Source: JAFGJQ01 sp052034525
GTDB lineage: Bacteria > Planctomycetota > Phycisphaerae > UBA1845
Length of the DNA stretch: 64,000 nt
Direction of reading: 5' to 3'
NCBI GenBank assembly: GCA_052034525.1
Contig: JBPOIK010000202.1
Coordinates: 1-64,000, forward strand
The notes under the pieces are model-generated. The model was given only the letters and a program-made list of their open reading frames with translations. It was not told where the DNA came from and searched no databases. Shown here piece after piece: positions 1-9,284 of the stretch. Positions within the stretch are counted from its first letter, which is position 1. The number at the start of each line of letters is the position of its first letter. Made by a program: the position numbers and the translations under genes.

Positions 1-78
1 ATCATCCGCTTTCAGCCCCACGATGTAGGGGCCGCCACTCCAGCCTGTTTTGACGTCCGCGAGGGGCCCAATGCTCAT
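1..78 (-). CDS. Possible 5' end of a gene running off the left edge
   Basis: A reading frame starts at an ATG whose first base is 78 on the minus strand and stays open to the window edge (26 codons, beginning M-S-I-G-P-L-A-D-V-K). An AAGGA sequence lies just upstream with a short spacer, which supports the start. Nothing in 26 residues identifies a family. It could equally be chance open frame in GC-rich DNA, so this is a low-confidence call. Confidence 0.25.
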   Translation of the reverse strand, partial: MSIGPLADVKTGWSGGPYIVGLKADD

Positions 79-84
79 TATTCC

Positions 85-112
85 TTGAATTTCGGCCTAT
101 TAGACGTAAAAT
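85..112 (+). promoter_or_regulatory. Candidate sigma70-type promoter for the metalloprotease gene
   Basis: TTGAAT (85-90), a 16-base spacer, then TAAAAT (107-112). It points toward the metalloprotease start at 338, giving a leader of about 215 nt with no other gene. The match is good in an otherwise GC-rich region, but a single 12-base match is weak evidence. The rest of 113-337 shows nothing recognisable except the ribosome binding site. Confidence 0.35.
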
Positions 113-337
113 GAGCTGGATTAGTTGCTGCTGGGAGTGGGTAGTGGTGCGGGAACGTCGTCTTACCTCTGCGCGGTGCGTCGCGTCTGCTATCCTCCCA
201 CGAGTTATCAAGCGTAACTGATTCGCCTCCCGGCTGCCGCGCCCGTGGTGCGTCCCGGTGGTCGTGAGACGAACCCGGTGGCGAGGCCGAGTCCTGACCG
301 GCCTGGTGGAGGAATCGTCACAGCGAAGGAGGATTCG

Positions 338-2911
338 ATGATGACGCGATGGAGCCTGCTGGCGGCCTGTGCAATTCTGTTCGTGGGAATTCTGAGCACG
401 GAGGCGGATGGAAGCAACCCGCCCGACTGGTGGAGCAAGATCGACAGCCGTGTGCCGGTCCTGTTCGAGCCGGGCCCGCGGGAGAGCGGCGTGCTCTATC
501 TGGACGGATCGCCGACGGAGGTGGAGACGTTCCGGATCACGCGGTACATCTGCGGCAGCAATCTGGAGAACCTGACGGCGGAAGACCTGAGACGCGACGT
601 GGAGGCGGTCCGCGCCCTCAATGCCGAGGCGCAGCACACCGTCATCCGCACGGCCGGGTCGCGCGCGGGTATGAACATTGTGTTCAACGTGTCCGGCTCC
701 CTCCCCCCCGGCGCCGCGGACGCCCTGGAAGCCGTGGCGCAGTATATCGAGAGCCAGTTTGCCGACCCGGTGACCGTCAAGATCGACTTTTCCATGCGGA
801 ATCTGGGGAGCTATGTACTCGGCTATACGTCCTCAGCCTTCGTCGACGGAGTGTCCTACCCAACGGTTCGCGCCAGCATGATCGCCGACATGGATCTGGA
901 TGACGTGATCCAGAGCTGGCTGCCCACCGGCAGCACCGTGCCTGTTCGATACAACGGCGGCAGCCCGACGGTGACCAATGAGAATCGCGTTTTCTTCACG
1001 ACGGCGAATTACAAGGCGGTGATCGGTTCCACGAGCGGGTCGGACGCTGAAATGGTGCTCAACACGGCATTTGCATGGGATTACGACCCCAGTGACGGCG
1101 TGCCCGGCAACCGGCAATGCTACCAATCGGTCGTGGCCCACGAGGTCGGCCACGTCCTGGGCTTCATATCCTTCGCGGACTTCCAGGACGCGGACGACAT
1201 GGCGGCAATGGATCTGTTCCGCTTTCAGCGGACGCCCGGAGCGTACAATTACAATCCGTCCACGTACCCGGAATTTCAGACCACGCCGCGGCTGGTGTCC
1301 TACAACTCCCCGAATGATGACCACAACACCGATCTGATCGTCGCGGAGTACCGCATGTCAGACGGGGATCCCTACCAGGCCAGCCACTTCCGCGAGCAGA
1401 CGCCGCCGATCGGCATCATGGACCCCGCCCAGGCCGACGGAGAGACGTTCTATCCGAACTTCTACCGGGAGGCTGACCTGGCCGTCTTCGATGCCATCGG
1501 CTGGGACTATTCCACTGCCCTGGACTGCAACAACAACGGCATTCCGGACGACGTGGACATCGCCACCGGCACCAGCCAGGATTGCAATCTGAACGGGGTG
1601 CCGGATGAATGCGACATCGACGACGGCACCAGCCCGGACTGCAACAACAACGGCATTCCGGATGAGTGCGACCTGGCGGATGGAACCTCGGAGGACTGCA
1701 ACAGCAACCGGGTGCCGGACGAGTGCGACCTCAGCAGCGGCGCCAGCACCGACTATAACGCAAACGGCCTGCCCGACGAGTGCGAACCGGACTGCAACGG
1801 AAACGGCCTTCCCGACTCCTGGGAGATTTACAAGGGCTGGACCGCCGACGCCAACGGCAACGGCGTGCCGGACGTCTGTGAGGTGGCGCCGAAGTTCGAG
1901 GCGGGATTCACCACCGCGAATCATGTCGTAAAGACGGTGACTCTGAAGAACACATACACCAACCCGGTTGTCGTCTGCACCGGACAGTACTTCTTCAACG
2001 GCAAACGAATGATTCCACGGGTCAGCAACGTGACGGCCAACAGCTTCGGCTTGCGTCTGGTCGATCCGACCAATCCGTCCCAGACCTACTCCATCCAGGA
2101 AATCGTCGGATACTGGGTCATGGAACAGGGTGTCACGGAACTGAACGGCGTGAAGATGGAGGCCTGGAAATACACCTCTACGGTAACCGACGGCAACGAC
2201 AACTGGACGGGCGAGCGGCGGCCGTACTGGCGGCATTATGCGAACCCCGTGGTGCTCGGACAGGTGATGAGCGCCAATGACAACTGGTCCGCCTTCTGGT
2301 CGCAGGGCGATCGACGAAGCGCCATTCCGTCCACCTACTCTCTGCGAACGGGGAAACACACGGGCGGCACCGGCCAGGATCGTGCGAACGAGACCATCGG
2401 CGTGATCGTGTTCGAATCCGTCACCGGCGCCAGCATGGGCGGCATCCCCTTCGAGGCATGGGTGGGGCCGGACACGGTGCAGGGCGTCCTCCACGGCACT
2501 CCGCCGCAGACGGCCTACACCCTGCAGACTCCGATGACCGCCCCGCAGTTTGTGGTTCTCGCCGCGGGCGCGGGTCTTCAAGGCGACACGGCGTACTGGG
2601 CGCAGCGTCACGGGCAGGCCGGATCCGGCGGATCGGTCTATCTGCTGCTTTCCCTTGATGACGACCTGACCCGCACCCACCTGACGGGTGAGCACGTGGC
2701 GTACGCGCTGCTCCAGAACACCCTGGTCTGGCCGCGCGTGCCGGACTTCGACGAGGACGGCGACGTGGACCTTCAGGATTTTCAGGCGTTCCAGGTCTGT
2801 TACGACCATGCGGCGTCCGGCGCGTGCCTGCCGGGCGATCTGACCGGCGACGGCTACGTGGACGAGCAGGACATTCCGCTGTTCCTGAATCAGATGCAAG
2901 GCCCGCAGTAG
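338..2911 (+). CDS. Secreted HEXXH zinc metalloprotease with D-C-N repeats and dockerin-like tail
   Basis: Predicted exported zinc peptidase of 857 residues. The ATG at 338 is chosen because AAGGAGG (326-332) sits 5 bases upstream and a signal peptide follows (M-M-T-R-W-S-L-L then a hydrophobic run); an open frame reaches back to 245 without a ribosome binding site. The zinc motif HEVGH is at residues 268-272, inside a HEVGHVLGF context, with a D-L-F-R-F stretch downstream as in planctomycete HEXXH proteases. From residue 396 come seven D-C-N-x-N-G-x-P-D-type units resembling thrombospondin-3 calcium-binding repeats, then a roughly 280-residue module of unknown fold and a dockerin-like pair (DFDEDGDVDLQDF; GDLTGDGYVDEQD). 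The C-terminal half is nearly duplicated in the next gene, 39 bases downstream. Substrate unknown. Confidence 0.88.
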   Translation: MMTRWSLLAACAILFVGILSTEADGSNPPDWWSKIDSRVPVLFEPGPRESGVLYLDGSPTEVETFRITRYICGSNLENLTAEDLRRDVEAVRALNAEAQHTVIRTAGSRAGMNIVFNVSGSLPPGAADALEAVAQYIESQFADPVTVKIDFSMRNLGSYVLGYTSSAFVDGVSYPTVRASMIADMDLDDVIQSWLPTGSTVPVRYNGGSPTVTNENRVFFTTANYKAVIGSTSGSDAEMVLNTAFAWDYDPSDGVPGNRQCYQSVVAHEVGHVLGFISFADFQDADDMAAMDLFRFQRTPGAYNYNPSTYPEFQTTPRLVSYNSPNDDHNTDLIVAEYRMSDGDPYQASHFREQTPPIGIMDPAQADGETFYPNFYREADLAVFDAIGWDYSTALDCNNNGIPDDVDIATGTSQDCNLNGVPDECDIDDGTSPDCNNNGIPDECDLADGTSEDCNSNRVPDECDLSSGASTDYNANGLPDECEPDCNGNGLPDSWEIYKGWTADANGNGVPDVCEVAPKFEAGFTTANHVVKTVTLKNTYTNPVVVCTGQYFFNGKRMIPRVSNVTANSFGLRLVDPTNPSQTYSIQEIVGYWVMEQGVTELNGVKMEAWKYTSTVTDGNDNWTGERRPYWRHYANPVVLGQVMSANDNWSAFWSQGDRRSAIPSTYSLRTGKHTGGTGQDRANETIGVIVFESVTGASMGGIPFEAWVGPDTVQGVLHGTPPQTAYTLQTPMTAPQFVVLAAGAGLQGDTAYWAQRHGQAGSGGSVYLLLSLDDDLTRTHLTGEHVAYALLQNTLVWPRVPDFDEDGDVDLQDFQAFQVCYDHAASGACLPGDLTGDGYVDEQDIPLFLNQMQGPQ
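1523..1885 (+). repeat. Seven-unit D-C-N-x-N-G-x-P-D coding repeat
   Basis: Seven consecutive units of about 17 codons, each starting D-C/Y/A-N-x-N-G and continuing I/V-P-D-E-C-D. The Asp/Asn-rich spacing resembles calcium-binding thrombospondin type 3 repeats. The units differ from each other at DNA level, so they are not a recent microsatellite. A second seven-unit array lies at 5168-5530. Confidence 0.85.
1886..2908 (+). repeat. Duplicated C-terminal module, copy 1
   Basis: Encodes V-A-P-K-F-E-A-G-F-T-T-A-N through the dockerin-like tail. It matches 5531-6556 almost residue for residue, including the same motifs for C-T-G-Q-Y-F-F-N-G-K-R-M-I-P and D-D-D-L-T-R-T-H-L-T-G-E. DNA similarity is also high by eye, so this is a local tandem duplication or gene-conversion tract. 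Confidence 0.9.
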
Positions 2912-2950
2912 GCCGGATCGTACAACAAACGAACAAACGAATGGAGCGGG

Positions 2951-5900
2951 ATGGTGATGCAACGGTATCTTCAGATGATCCTGTCGGTTGCGCTCGGTGG
3001 GGTGGCGGGGGGAACATGGCTGTCGGCCTCGGCCCAGACCCCTCCGGCCAATGACCATCGCGGCGCGCCGGTACTGTCGGTGGAACAAGCCGGCTCGCAG
3101 TATCGGCTTCAACTGGGCGAAGACACCCTGATTCAGCTCAGCGACCAGCCCATCCGCAACCCGCGGATGATCTCCGTTTCCGGCGCCTCCTCGCGTTTGG
3201 CACTCTGGGAAGAGGAGGAATCGATCGGTGCGCGGCCGTACTACGCCGTGAGCATCGACGGGCAGCACTTCGCGCGACCCCGCCCGGCGGACTATCAGCT
3301 TCGGCTGCGGCACGGCGATTTTGACCCGTGCCTGGCGGAACCGGCGGTGAACACCCGCCTTGCCCAGTCGCCGGCATCCGGTCTGTACATTGTGCAGTTT
3401 CTCGTCCCGCCGCTGGACGACTTCCGCGCGGTCCTGCGCGGCCTGGGGGCTACGGTTCACAACTACCTTCCCCACTATGCCCTTCTGGTGCGGATGGACG
3501 CCCGCACCCGCCCGGCCGTGGAGGCCCTGCCGTTCGTCCGCTGGGTGGGGCCGTATCATCCGGCCTACCGCCTCGATCCCGCGCTGGCGGCTATGCTGCG
3601 CGACGCTTCACCAACCGCCACCCGCGATCGCTATCGCATCCAGATGATCGACGCGGACCCCTCGGTCCGGCCGGCCCTGTTGGATCGGATCGTCGCGATT
3701 GGAGGCACGGTTGACGTGTCGGGCGATTCCAGCGCGTTTGTTCAGGCCACGCTGACCCCGCAGCAGCTTTCTGAGATTGTTCAGGCGGACGAGGTGCTGT
3801 TCATCGATCGCCAGGGAACGCCCGTGGCCCTCATGAACAATGCCCGGGCCATCGGCGGCGCCAATTACATCGAGACTGTCGGCGGATACACCGGGCAGAA
3901 CGTCCGAGCGGAGGTCATGGACAATGGTTGTGAGATCACCCATCCGGCCTTTGCCTCGCGCCTGACGGTCCGCCTGGGCGGGTTTCCGACGGAGTCGCAC
4001 GGCACGTCCACTTTCGGTATCAACTTCGGCGACGGCACCGGAAGTCCGGGCGGACGGGGTCTGCTTCCCTCGGGCCAGGGTGTTTTTTCCCTGTGGAACA
4101 CCGGCAATCGGGTGAACGACGCCGCGCAACTGGTCGGCCCGACGTGGCAATGCCTGTACCAGTCCAACAGTTGGGGAACGTCCGACGGCAGCGGGTTCAG
4201 CTTTGACTACAACACCAGCAGTGCGGAGCTGGATCAGGCCGTTTATCTGCACGATCTGGTCATCGTACAGGGCCAGGGCAACTACCGGTACTCCGGCTCA
4301 CTCCGCGAAGCCTGGGCCAAAAACATCGTCTCCGTCGGCGGCATCCATCACCAGGACACTCTCACAAAAGACGACGACTACTGGTATGAGGCCAGCATCG
4401 GCCCCGCCGCCGACAATCGGATCAAGCCGGACCTTTGCCATTTCTACGATTACATCCGGACCACCACGACTGGCGGCGGCTACACCAGCTACTTTGGCGG
4501 CACGAGCGGCGCCACGCCCATCGTGGCCGGCCATTTCGGGCTGTTTTTCGAGATGTGGGCGGACGGCCTGTTCGGCAACGCGACCAGCGGGCAATCGCCC
4601 TTCGACGAGCGCCCGCACAGCGCCACCGCCCGGGCCGTCATCATCAACACCGCCAGCTCCTACCCCTTCTCGGGCACGTCCCACAATCTGACCCGGACGC
4701 ATCAGGGCTGGGGCCTGCCGGACCTGAAGTACCTCTATGAACGGCGGAACCACATCCGGATCGTGGATGAAACGGATATTCTGCTTCCCTTCCAGACGAC
4801 CACGTACGAGCGGAGCATCGTCCCCGGCTATCCCTTCCACGACGAACTGCGAGTCACGCTGGTCTACACGGACTACTACGGCACGACCTCATCCAGCCTC
4901 CACCGCATCAACGATCTTTCGCTGCGGGTCACCTCGCCAGGCGGTACCGTCTATTACGGCAACAACGGGCTGCGCAGCGGCAACTGGTCAACGCCCGGAG
5001 GGTCGTCCAACACGATAGACGTCGTGGAGAACGTGTTCATCACCGCGCCCGCCGCCGGGCAGTGGATCATCGAGGTCATCGCGGACGAAATCAACATGGA
5101 TGGGCATCCGGAGACGCCCGGCGTGCTCGACGCGGATTACGCGCTGGTGATCACCGGCGGCAGCGAAGACTGCAACGGCAACGGCGTGCCAGACCCGATC
5201 GACATCGCCGAGGGCACCAGTGCCGACTGCAACAACAACGGCATTCCCGACGAGTGCGACATTGACCGCGGCCGGAGCCTCGACTGCAACGGAAACGGCA
5301 TTCCCGACGAGTGCGACATCGCCGACGGGACCAGCGTCGACTGCAACGGAAATGGCATTCCCGATGAATGCGACATCGCCCAGGGACTGGCTTCCGATTG
5401 CGATGGGAACCTCGTTCCCGATGACTGCCAGCCGGACTGCAACGGAAACGGAACGGCCGATGTCTGCGAGATTCTCAGCGGCGCCGTCGCGGACGCCAAC
5501 GGCAACGGCATACCCGACGTGTGCGAAGTGGCGCCGAAGTTCGAGGCGGGATTCACCACGGCCAACCAGACGGTCAAGACGGTGACCCTGAAGAACACCT
5601 ACACGGACCCGGTCGTCGTCTGCACGGGCCAGTATTTCTTCAACGGCAAACGGATGATTCCGCGGGTCAGCAACGTGACGGCCAACAGCTTCGATCTGCG
5701 TCTGGCGGACCCGACGAATCCGTCGCAGATCTACTCCATCCCGGAAGTTGTCGGGTACTGGGTCATGGAACAGGGCGTCACGGAGCTCAGCGGCGTGAAG
5801 ATGGAGGCCTGGAAGTATACCTCCACCCTCACGGACGGCAACAACCACTGGACGGGGGAACCGCGCCGTTACTGGCGGCAATATGAAGATCCGGTCGTGC

Positions 5901-6559
5901 TGGGTCAGGTGATGAGCAGCAACGATGCCTGGTCCGTCTTCTGGACCCAGGGACTGCGGACGACGGACGCTCCGTCGGCCTACAACCTGCGCACCGGCAA
6001 GCACAGCGGCGCCACCGGCCTGAACCGTCTGGATGAAACCATTGGCGTGATCGTCTTCGAAAGCACCACCGGCACGAGCCTGGCCGGTATTCCCTTCGAG
6101 GCCCAGGTCGGCCCGCCGACCGTTCAGGGAGTGCTGCATGGCTCGCCGGCGCATACGGCCTATGCCCTCCAGACCCCGATGGCCGCTCCCCAGTTCGTGG
6201 CCATCGCCTCCGTCGCCGGGCTGCAGGACGGCTCGGGCGCCTGGACTCAGCGACATGGCCAGGCGGGTTCCGGAGGATCGACCTTCCTGATGCTCTCACT
6301 CGACGACGATCTGACGCGGACGCACCTCACCGGCGAGCGTGTCGCGTACGCCCTGCTTCAAAGCAGTCTGATCTGGCCCCGCGTGCCGGACTTCGACGAA
6401 GACGGTGACGTGGACCTGCAGGACTTCGCGGCTTTTCAGGACTGCTACGGGCAGCCGCCCGTCGGCGTGTGCCTCAAGGCGGAACTGACCGCAGACGGCG
6501 TCATTGATGAAGCCGATGTCCCCGTCTTCCTCGATCAGATGCACGGGCCGGCCCTGTGA
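2951..6559 (+). CDS. Secreted subtilisin-like (S8) serine protease with D-C-N repeats and dockerin-like tail
   Basis: Predicted exported subtilase of 1202 residues. The N-terminus (M-V-M-Q-R-Y-L-Q-M-I-L-S, then a hydrophobic run ending S-A-S-A-Q) is a signal peptide; an ATG at 2957 is an alternative start. After a propeptide-like region of about 300 residues, the S8 triad reads as Asp324 (V-M-D-N-G-C-E), His350 (E-S-H-G-T-S-T) and Ser519 (G-G-T-S-G-A-T-P-I-V). A C-terminal beta domain leads to seven D-C-N repeats (from residue 740), the module shared with the upstream metalloprotease, and a dockerin-like pair. Shared tails suggest both proteases are displayed or localised in the same way, which is inference. 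The 39-base gap between the genes suggests co-transcription. Confidence 0.9.
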   Translation: MVMQRYLQMILSVALGGVAGGTWLSASAQTPPANDHRGAPVLSVEQAGSQYRLQLGEDTLIQLSDQPIRNPRMISVSGASSRLALWEEEESIGARPYYAVSIDGQHFARPRPADYQLRLRHGDFDPCLAEPAVNTRLAQSPASGLYIVQFLVPPLDDFRAVLRGLGATVHNYLPHYALLVRMDARTRPAVEALPFVRWVGPYHPAYRLDPALAAMLRDASPTATRDRYRIQMIDADPSVRPALLDRIVAIGGTVDVSGDSSAFVQATLTPQQLSEIVQADEVLFIDRQGTPVALMNNARAIGGANYIETVGGYTGQNVRAEVMDNGCEITHPAFASRLTVRLGGFPTESHGTSTFGINFGDGTGSPGGRGLLPSGQGVFSLWNTGNRVNDAAQLVGPTWQCLYQSNSWGTSDGSGFSFDYNTSSAELDQAVYLHDLVIVQGQGNYRYSGSLREAWAKNIVSVGGIHHQDTLTKDDDYWYEASIGPAADNRIKPDLCHFYDYIRTTTTGGGYTSYFGGTSGATPIVAGHFGLFFEMWADGLFGNATSGQSPFDERPHSATARAVIINTASSYPFSGTSHNLTRTHQGWGLPDLKYLYERRNHIRIVDETDILLPFQTTTYERSIVPGYPFHDELRVTLVYTDYYGTTSSSLHRINDLSLRVTSPGGTVYYGNNGLRSGNWSTPGGSSNTIDVVENVFITAPAAGQWIIEVIADEINMDGHPETPGVLDADYALVITGGSEDCNGNGVPDPIDIAEGTSADCNNNGIPDECDIDRGRSLDCNGNGIPDECDIADGTSVDCNGNGIPDECDIAQGLASDCDGNLVPDDCQPDCNGNGTADVCEILSGAVADANGNGIPDVCEVAPKFEAGFTTANQTVKTVTLKNTYTDPVVVCTGQYFFNGKRMIPRVSNVTANSFDLRLADPTNPSQIYSIPEVVGYWVMEQGVTELSGVKMEAWKYTSTLTDGNNHWTGEPRRYWRQYEDPVVLGQVMSSNDAWSVFWTQGLRTTDAPSAYNLRTGKHSGATGLNRLDETIGVIVFESTTGTSLAGIPFEAQVGPPTVQGVLHGSPAHTAYALQTPMAAPQFVAIASVAGLQDGSGAWTQRHGQAGSGGSTFLMLSLDDDLTRTHLTGERVAYALLQSSLIWPRVPDFDEDGDVDLQDFAAFQDCYGQPPVGVCLKAELTADGVIDEADVPVFLDQMHGPAL
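5168..5530 (+). repeat. Seven-unit D-C-N-x-N-G-x-P-D coding repeat, second array
   Basis: Seven units as in the array at 1523-1885, ending in the same D-A-N-G-N-G-x-P-D-V-C-E-V unit that joins the shared module. Having the same number of units in both proteins suggests duplication as one block. Confidence 0.85.
5531..6556 (+). repeat. Duplicated C-terminal module, copy 2
   Basis: Second copy of the block at 1886-2908. Differences between copies are mostly synonymous or conservative, for example in the L-V-D-P-T-N-P-S versus L-A-D-P-T-N-P-S stretch. Confidence 0.9.
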
Positions 6560-6823
6560 TATCCGCCCTTCCGGGGGGAGTTCCAACCGGTCCTGGCCGG
6601 GCAACGATGCCCCGGAAACGAAAGAGGCCACCGCAACCATTGCGCCGGAAAAAGACCCGCCGACCCATGGGAGCGCGCCCGTGTCGCGCTGCGCGCCGTG
6701 AACGGTGGGAAGCGCGACATGCTCTCGTTCCACCTTCGCCCTTGGTCAACGGCCGCATGCCCCCGGGAATGGGAGCTGCACCGGTTCGTGCGAGCAGAAC
6801 ACCTCCGTCCCGTCCGCTCCGCC

Positions 6824-7498
6824 TCAGCGGACCAGATACCGGATGACCACGAAACCGCCGATCAGCAGCACCATGAACACAACGCACAGCAGGTTGAAGT
6901 ACCGGTCAATGAAGCTGCGTACGGGCGGCCCGAAGATGTACAGCAGGACTGCCACGAGAAAGAACCGCAGTCCACGACCGACCGCCGAGACCAGGGCAAA
7001 GCCGAGCAGATCCATCCGGGCCGCCCCGGACGCGATCGTGAAGACCTTGTATGGAATGGGCGTGAACGCCGCCGAGAACACGATCCAGAAGTCGTATTGC
7101 CGGTAAAGCTTCTGCACGTCTTCGTACTGCTGTTGTGCGTGATAGAACCGGATGATCGGCATCCCCACGGCGTCCATCAGGCCCCATCCGATGAAGTAGC
7201 CGGCGATGCCGCCGAGCACGCTTCCGACCATGCAGATCCCGGCCAGCCACCACCAGCGGCGGCGGGCGCCCAGTACCATTGCGATGAGCAGTACGTCTGG
7301 AGGAATCGGAAAGAAGCTGGACTCGGCAAACGCCAGGACGAACAGAGCCACGGCCGCATGGGGCGTGTCCGCCCAGTGCAGCACCCAATCATACAGGCGC
7401 CGGTGCAGTCCGCGTCCCGACGACCGGATTGGCGGAGCCTCCGCCGCGGCCGGTGCGTCTGTCCCTGTCGAATCGGTCAAAGACGGCTCTCCTTGCAT
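6824..7498 (-). CDS. YqaA/DedA (VTT)-family membrane protein
   Basis: A 224-residue integral membrane protein of the DedA/SNARE-associated superfamily, closest in pattern to YqaA. Visible marks are F-A-E-S-S-F-F-P-I-P-P-D near residue 60, a Gly-rich helix pair, and the second half-site F-x-A-A-F-T-P-I-P-Y-K-V-F-T-I-A-S-G, the paired re-entrant loops typical of VTT proteins. About 40 charged residues precede the first membrane segment. Family members are linked to membrane homeostasis and lipid-carrier transport, but the substrate here is unknown. It lies 13 bases after the Pit transporter gene and is probably the last gene of that operon. Confidence 0.82.
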   Translation of the reverse strand: MQGEPSLTDSTGTDAPAAAEAPPIRSSGRGLHRRLYDWVLHWADTPHAAVALFVLAFAESSFFPIPPDVLLIAMVLGARRRWWWLAGICMVGSVLGGIAGYFIGWGLMDAVGMPIIRFYHAQQQYEDVQKLYRQYDFWIVFSAAFTPIPYKVFTIASGAARMDLLGFALVSAVGRGLRFFLVAVLLYIFGPPVRSFIDRYFNLLCVVFMVLLIGGFVVIRYLVR

Positions 7499-7511
7499 GA
7501 AACGCCCGGCT

Positions 7512-8537
7512 CTATCCCCCGACCAGGCCCGCTACCCAGGCCACGACCAGATACACCAGCGCCGCCGTCGCCGCCGAACAGGGCAGCGTCAGAATCCAGG
7601 CGGTCACGATCTCCATGCCCACGCTCCAGCGCACCGTGCCCAGCCCGCGTGTCATTCCCACGCCGAAAATCGCCCCGGTAATGGTGTGCGTCGTGCTGAC
7701 CGGAATGCCCAGGATCGACATGACCAGAATGGTTGCCCCGCCGCCGCCCTCGGCGGCAAACCCGTCGACGGGGGTCAGGCGTGTGACTTTGTTGCCCAGA
7801 GTCCGGACGACTTTCCACCCGCCCGAATACGTTCCCAGCGCGATGGCCGCGTTGCACGTAATGATGATCCACCATGCGAGCTCGTTCGTGGCGCCGTTCC
7901 GCACGGCGTAGTGCTGCAGCGCGGGCACGCTCAGCAGCAGGGCCCAGATGATCCCCATCGTTTTCTGGGCATCGTTCAATCCGTGGCTGAGGCTGTAGAC
8001 GGCCGCCGACAGCAACTGCAATCCGCGAAATACCCGGTTCACCTGGCGCGGCGTGCGGTTCCGGCAGATCCACATCATGGCCACCATGAGAATCGCCGCA
8101 CACACCAGCCCGATGATCGGGGAGAGCACGATGAAGACCGCAACCCAGCCGAGCGTCTTCCAGGCCAGGGCGCCGACGCCGCCCTTCATCAGGGCCGAGC
8201 CGGCCAGGGCCCCGATCAGGGCGTGCGACACACTGATGGGAAGTCCTTTGACCGTGCAGATGAAGGTCCAGGCGATGGCGGCAAGGAGCGTGGCGGCGAT
8301 CACGTTCGGATCGACCACCCCGGTACCCAGCAACCCTTTGCCGACCGTCTTGGCCACGTGCGTGCCGAAGACAAAGGCGGCGATGAAATCGAAGAACGCC
8401 GCCCACAGCACGGCCAGTCGCGGCGAGAGCACGCGCGTGGCCACCACGGTGGCGATCGAGTTCGCGGCGTCGTTCATGCCGTTCGCGAAATCGAAGATAA
8501 GTGCGACGATAACCAGGACGATGACGTAGGTGATCAT
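7512..8537 (-). CDS. pit: Low-affinity inorganic phosphate transporter (Pit family)
   Basis: A 341-residue polytopic protein of the PiT family (cation-coupled phosphate symport at the inner membrane). Two signature repeats are visible, D-F-A-N-G-M-N-D-A-A-N-S-I near residue 20 and S-H-G-L-N-D-A-Q-K-T-M-G near the middle, together with S-V-S-H-A-L-I-G and I-P-V-S-T-T-H-T-I-T-G-A-I-F-G. Length fits bacterial short PiT proteins. The DUF47 gene directly upstream (10-base gap) is the usual regulatory partner of PiT transporters, which strengthens the call. Phosphate is the expected substrate, but sulfate-transporting relatives exist. Confidence 0.93.
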   Translation of the reverse strand: MITYVIVLVIVALIFDFANGMNDAANSIATVVATRVLSPRLAVLWAAFFDFIAAFVFGTHVAKTVGKGLLGTGVVDPNVIAATLLAAIAWTFICTVKGLPISVSHALIGALAGSALMKGGVGALAWKTLGWVAVFIVLSPIIGLVCAAILMVAMMWICRNRTPRQVNRVFRGLQLLSAAVYSLSHGLNDAQKTMGIIWALLLSVPALQHYAVRNGATNELAWWIIITCNAAIALGTYSGGWKVVRTLGNKVTRLTPVDGFAAEGGGGATILVMSILGIPVSTTHTITGAIFGVGMTRGLGTVRWSVGMEIVTAWILTLPCSAATAALVYLVVAWVAGLVGG

Positions 8538-8547
8538 GCGACGCTCA

Positions 8548-9171
8548 TCACGCGTTTTTCAGCAGAACCCGTTCCAGCACGTCCGCGATGTCCTCGCACC
8601 GGTCAATGGCCTGTTCGGTCAGGTCGTAAATCTCCTTCCATTTCATGACGGCAATCGGGTCGCCGGCCGCCGCGTACAGCTCGGCGACCGCCGCATGATG
8701 CGTGTCGTCCCCCTGGTTTTCCAGATCATGCAACTCCCGCAGGTGGCCGCGCATCCGGTCCGGCTTGCGCACCGTGCGCAGCCCGGGCATGGCCTGCTGC
8801 ACGCAGCGCGTCGCCCGGCGCAGAATATCCGCCTGCTGGACCAGCCAGTCCTTCGGTTCGGCAATCTGGTACAGAACGAGCCGCTTGGCCGCCGCGTCAA
8901 TGCCGTCCATCACGTCGTCCATCCGCCGCATCAGCAAATGGATGTCCTCACGCTCGAACGGGGTGATGAAGGTCCGGTCCAGGCGCTCGTACGTGCGGCG
9001 CTCCGCGGCATCCACGTCGTGTTCGAACTGCCGGATGACCAGCAGGTGCTGATTGCGACGCTCATAATCGCCCAGCAGATCCACGAACGCCTGCGCGCCG
9101 CGGGCGAGCAGGTCGGCCGTCTCCTCAAAGAGCTCAAAGAACTTCTGGTCTCGCGGTACGATACTGAACAC
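8548..9171 (-). CDS. DUF47 / PhoU-like Pit accessory protein
   Basis: A 207-residue helical cytoplasmic protein of the DUF47 (PhoU_div) family, which accompanies Pit transporters and modulates phosphate uptake. The start is a GTG with first base 9171, preceded by GGAGG at good distance; the open frame extends much further upstream but lacks a ribosome binding site and family similarity. Recognisable segments are F-E-L-F-E-E-T-A-D-L-L near the N-terminus, D-D-V-M-D-G-I-D-A-A-A mid-protein, and Y-D-L-T-E-Q-A-I-D-R-C-E-D-I-A-D-V near the C-terminus. It sits 10 bases upstream of pit, so the two are translated from one message. Confidence 0.9.
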   Translation of the reverse strand: MFSIVPRDQKFFELFEETADLLARGAQAFVDLLGDYERRNQHLLVIRQFEHDVDAAERRTYERLDRTFITPFEREDIHLLMRRMDDVMDGIDAAAKRLVLYQIAEPKDWLVQQADILRRATRCVQQAMPGLRTVRKPDRMRGHLRELHDLENQGDDTHHAAVAELYAAAGDPIAVMKWKEIYDLTEQAIDRCEDIADVLERVLLKNA

Positions 9172-9284
9172 ACCCGACCTCCGCCCGCGTGCTCGTGGAA
9201 TCCGGTCCGGAAACCGTCGGCGGCTGACCGCAACCGCCCGCGCCGATGCCCGGAACGCCGGCAGTGTACTCGCAGTCGCCGCAC

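Noticed and set aside
1523..1885. Regular repeat that might be a CRISPR array
   Set aside because: Units are in-frame codon repeats inside a gene, have no unique spacers and encode a known calcium-binding-like protein repeat.
1358..3559. 733-codon minus-strand open frame opposite the proteases
   Set aside because: It spans two real genes and their gap and encodes low-complexity Val/Arg-rich sequence mirrored from the D-C-N repeats.
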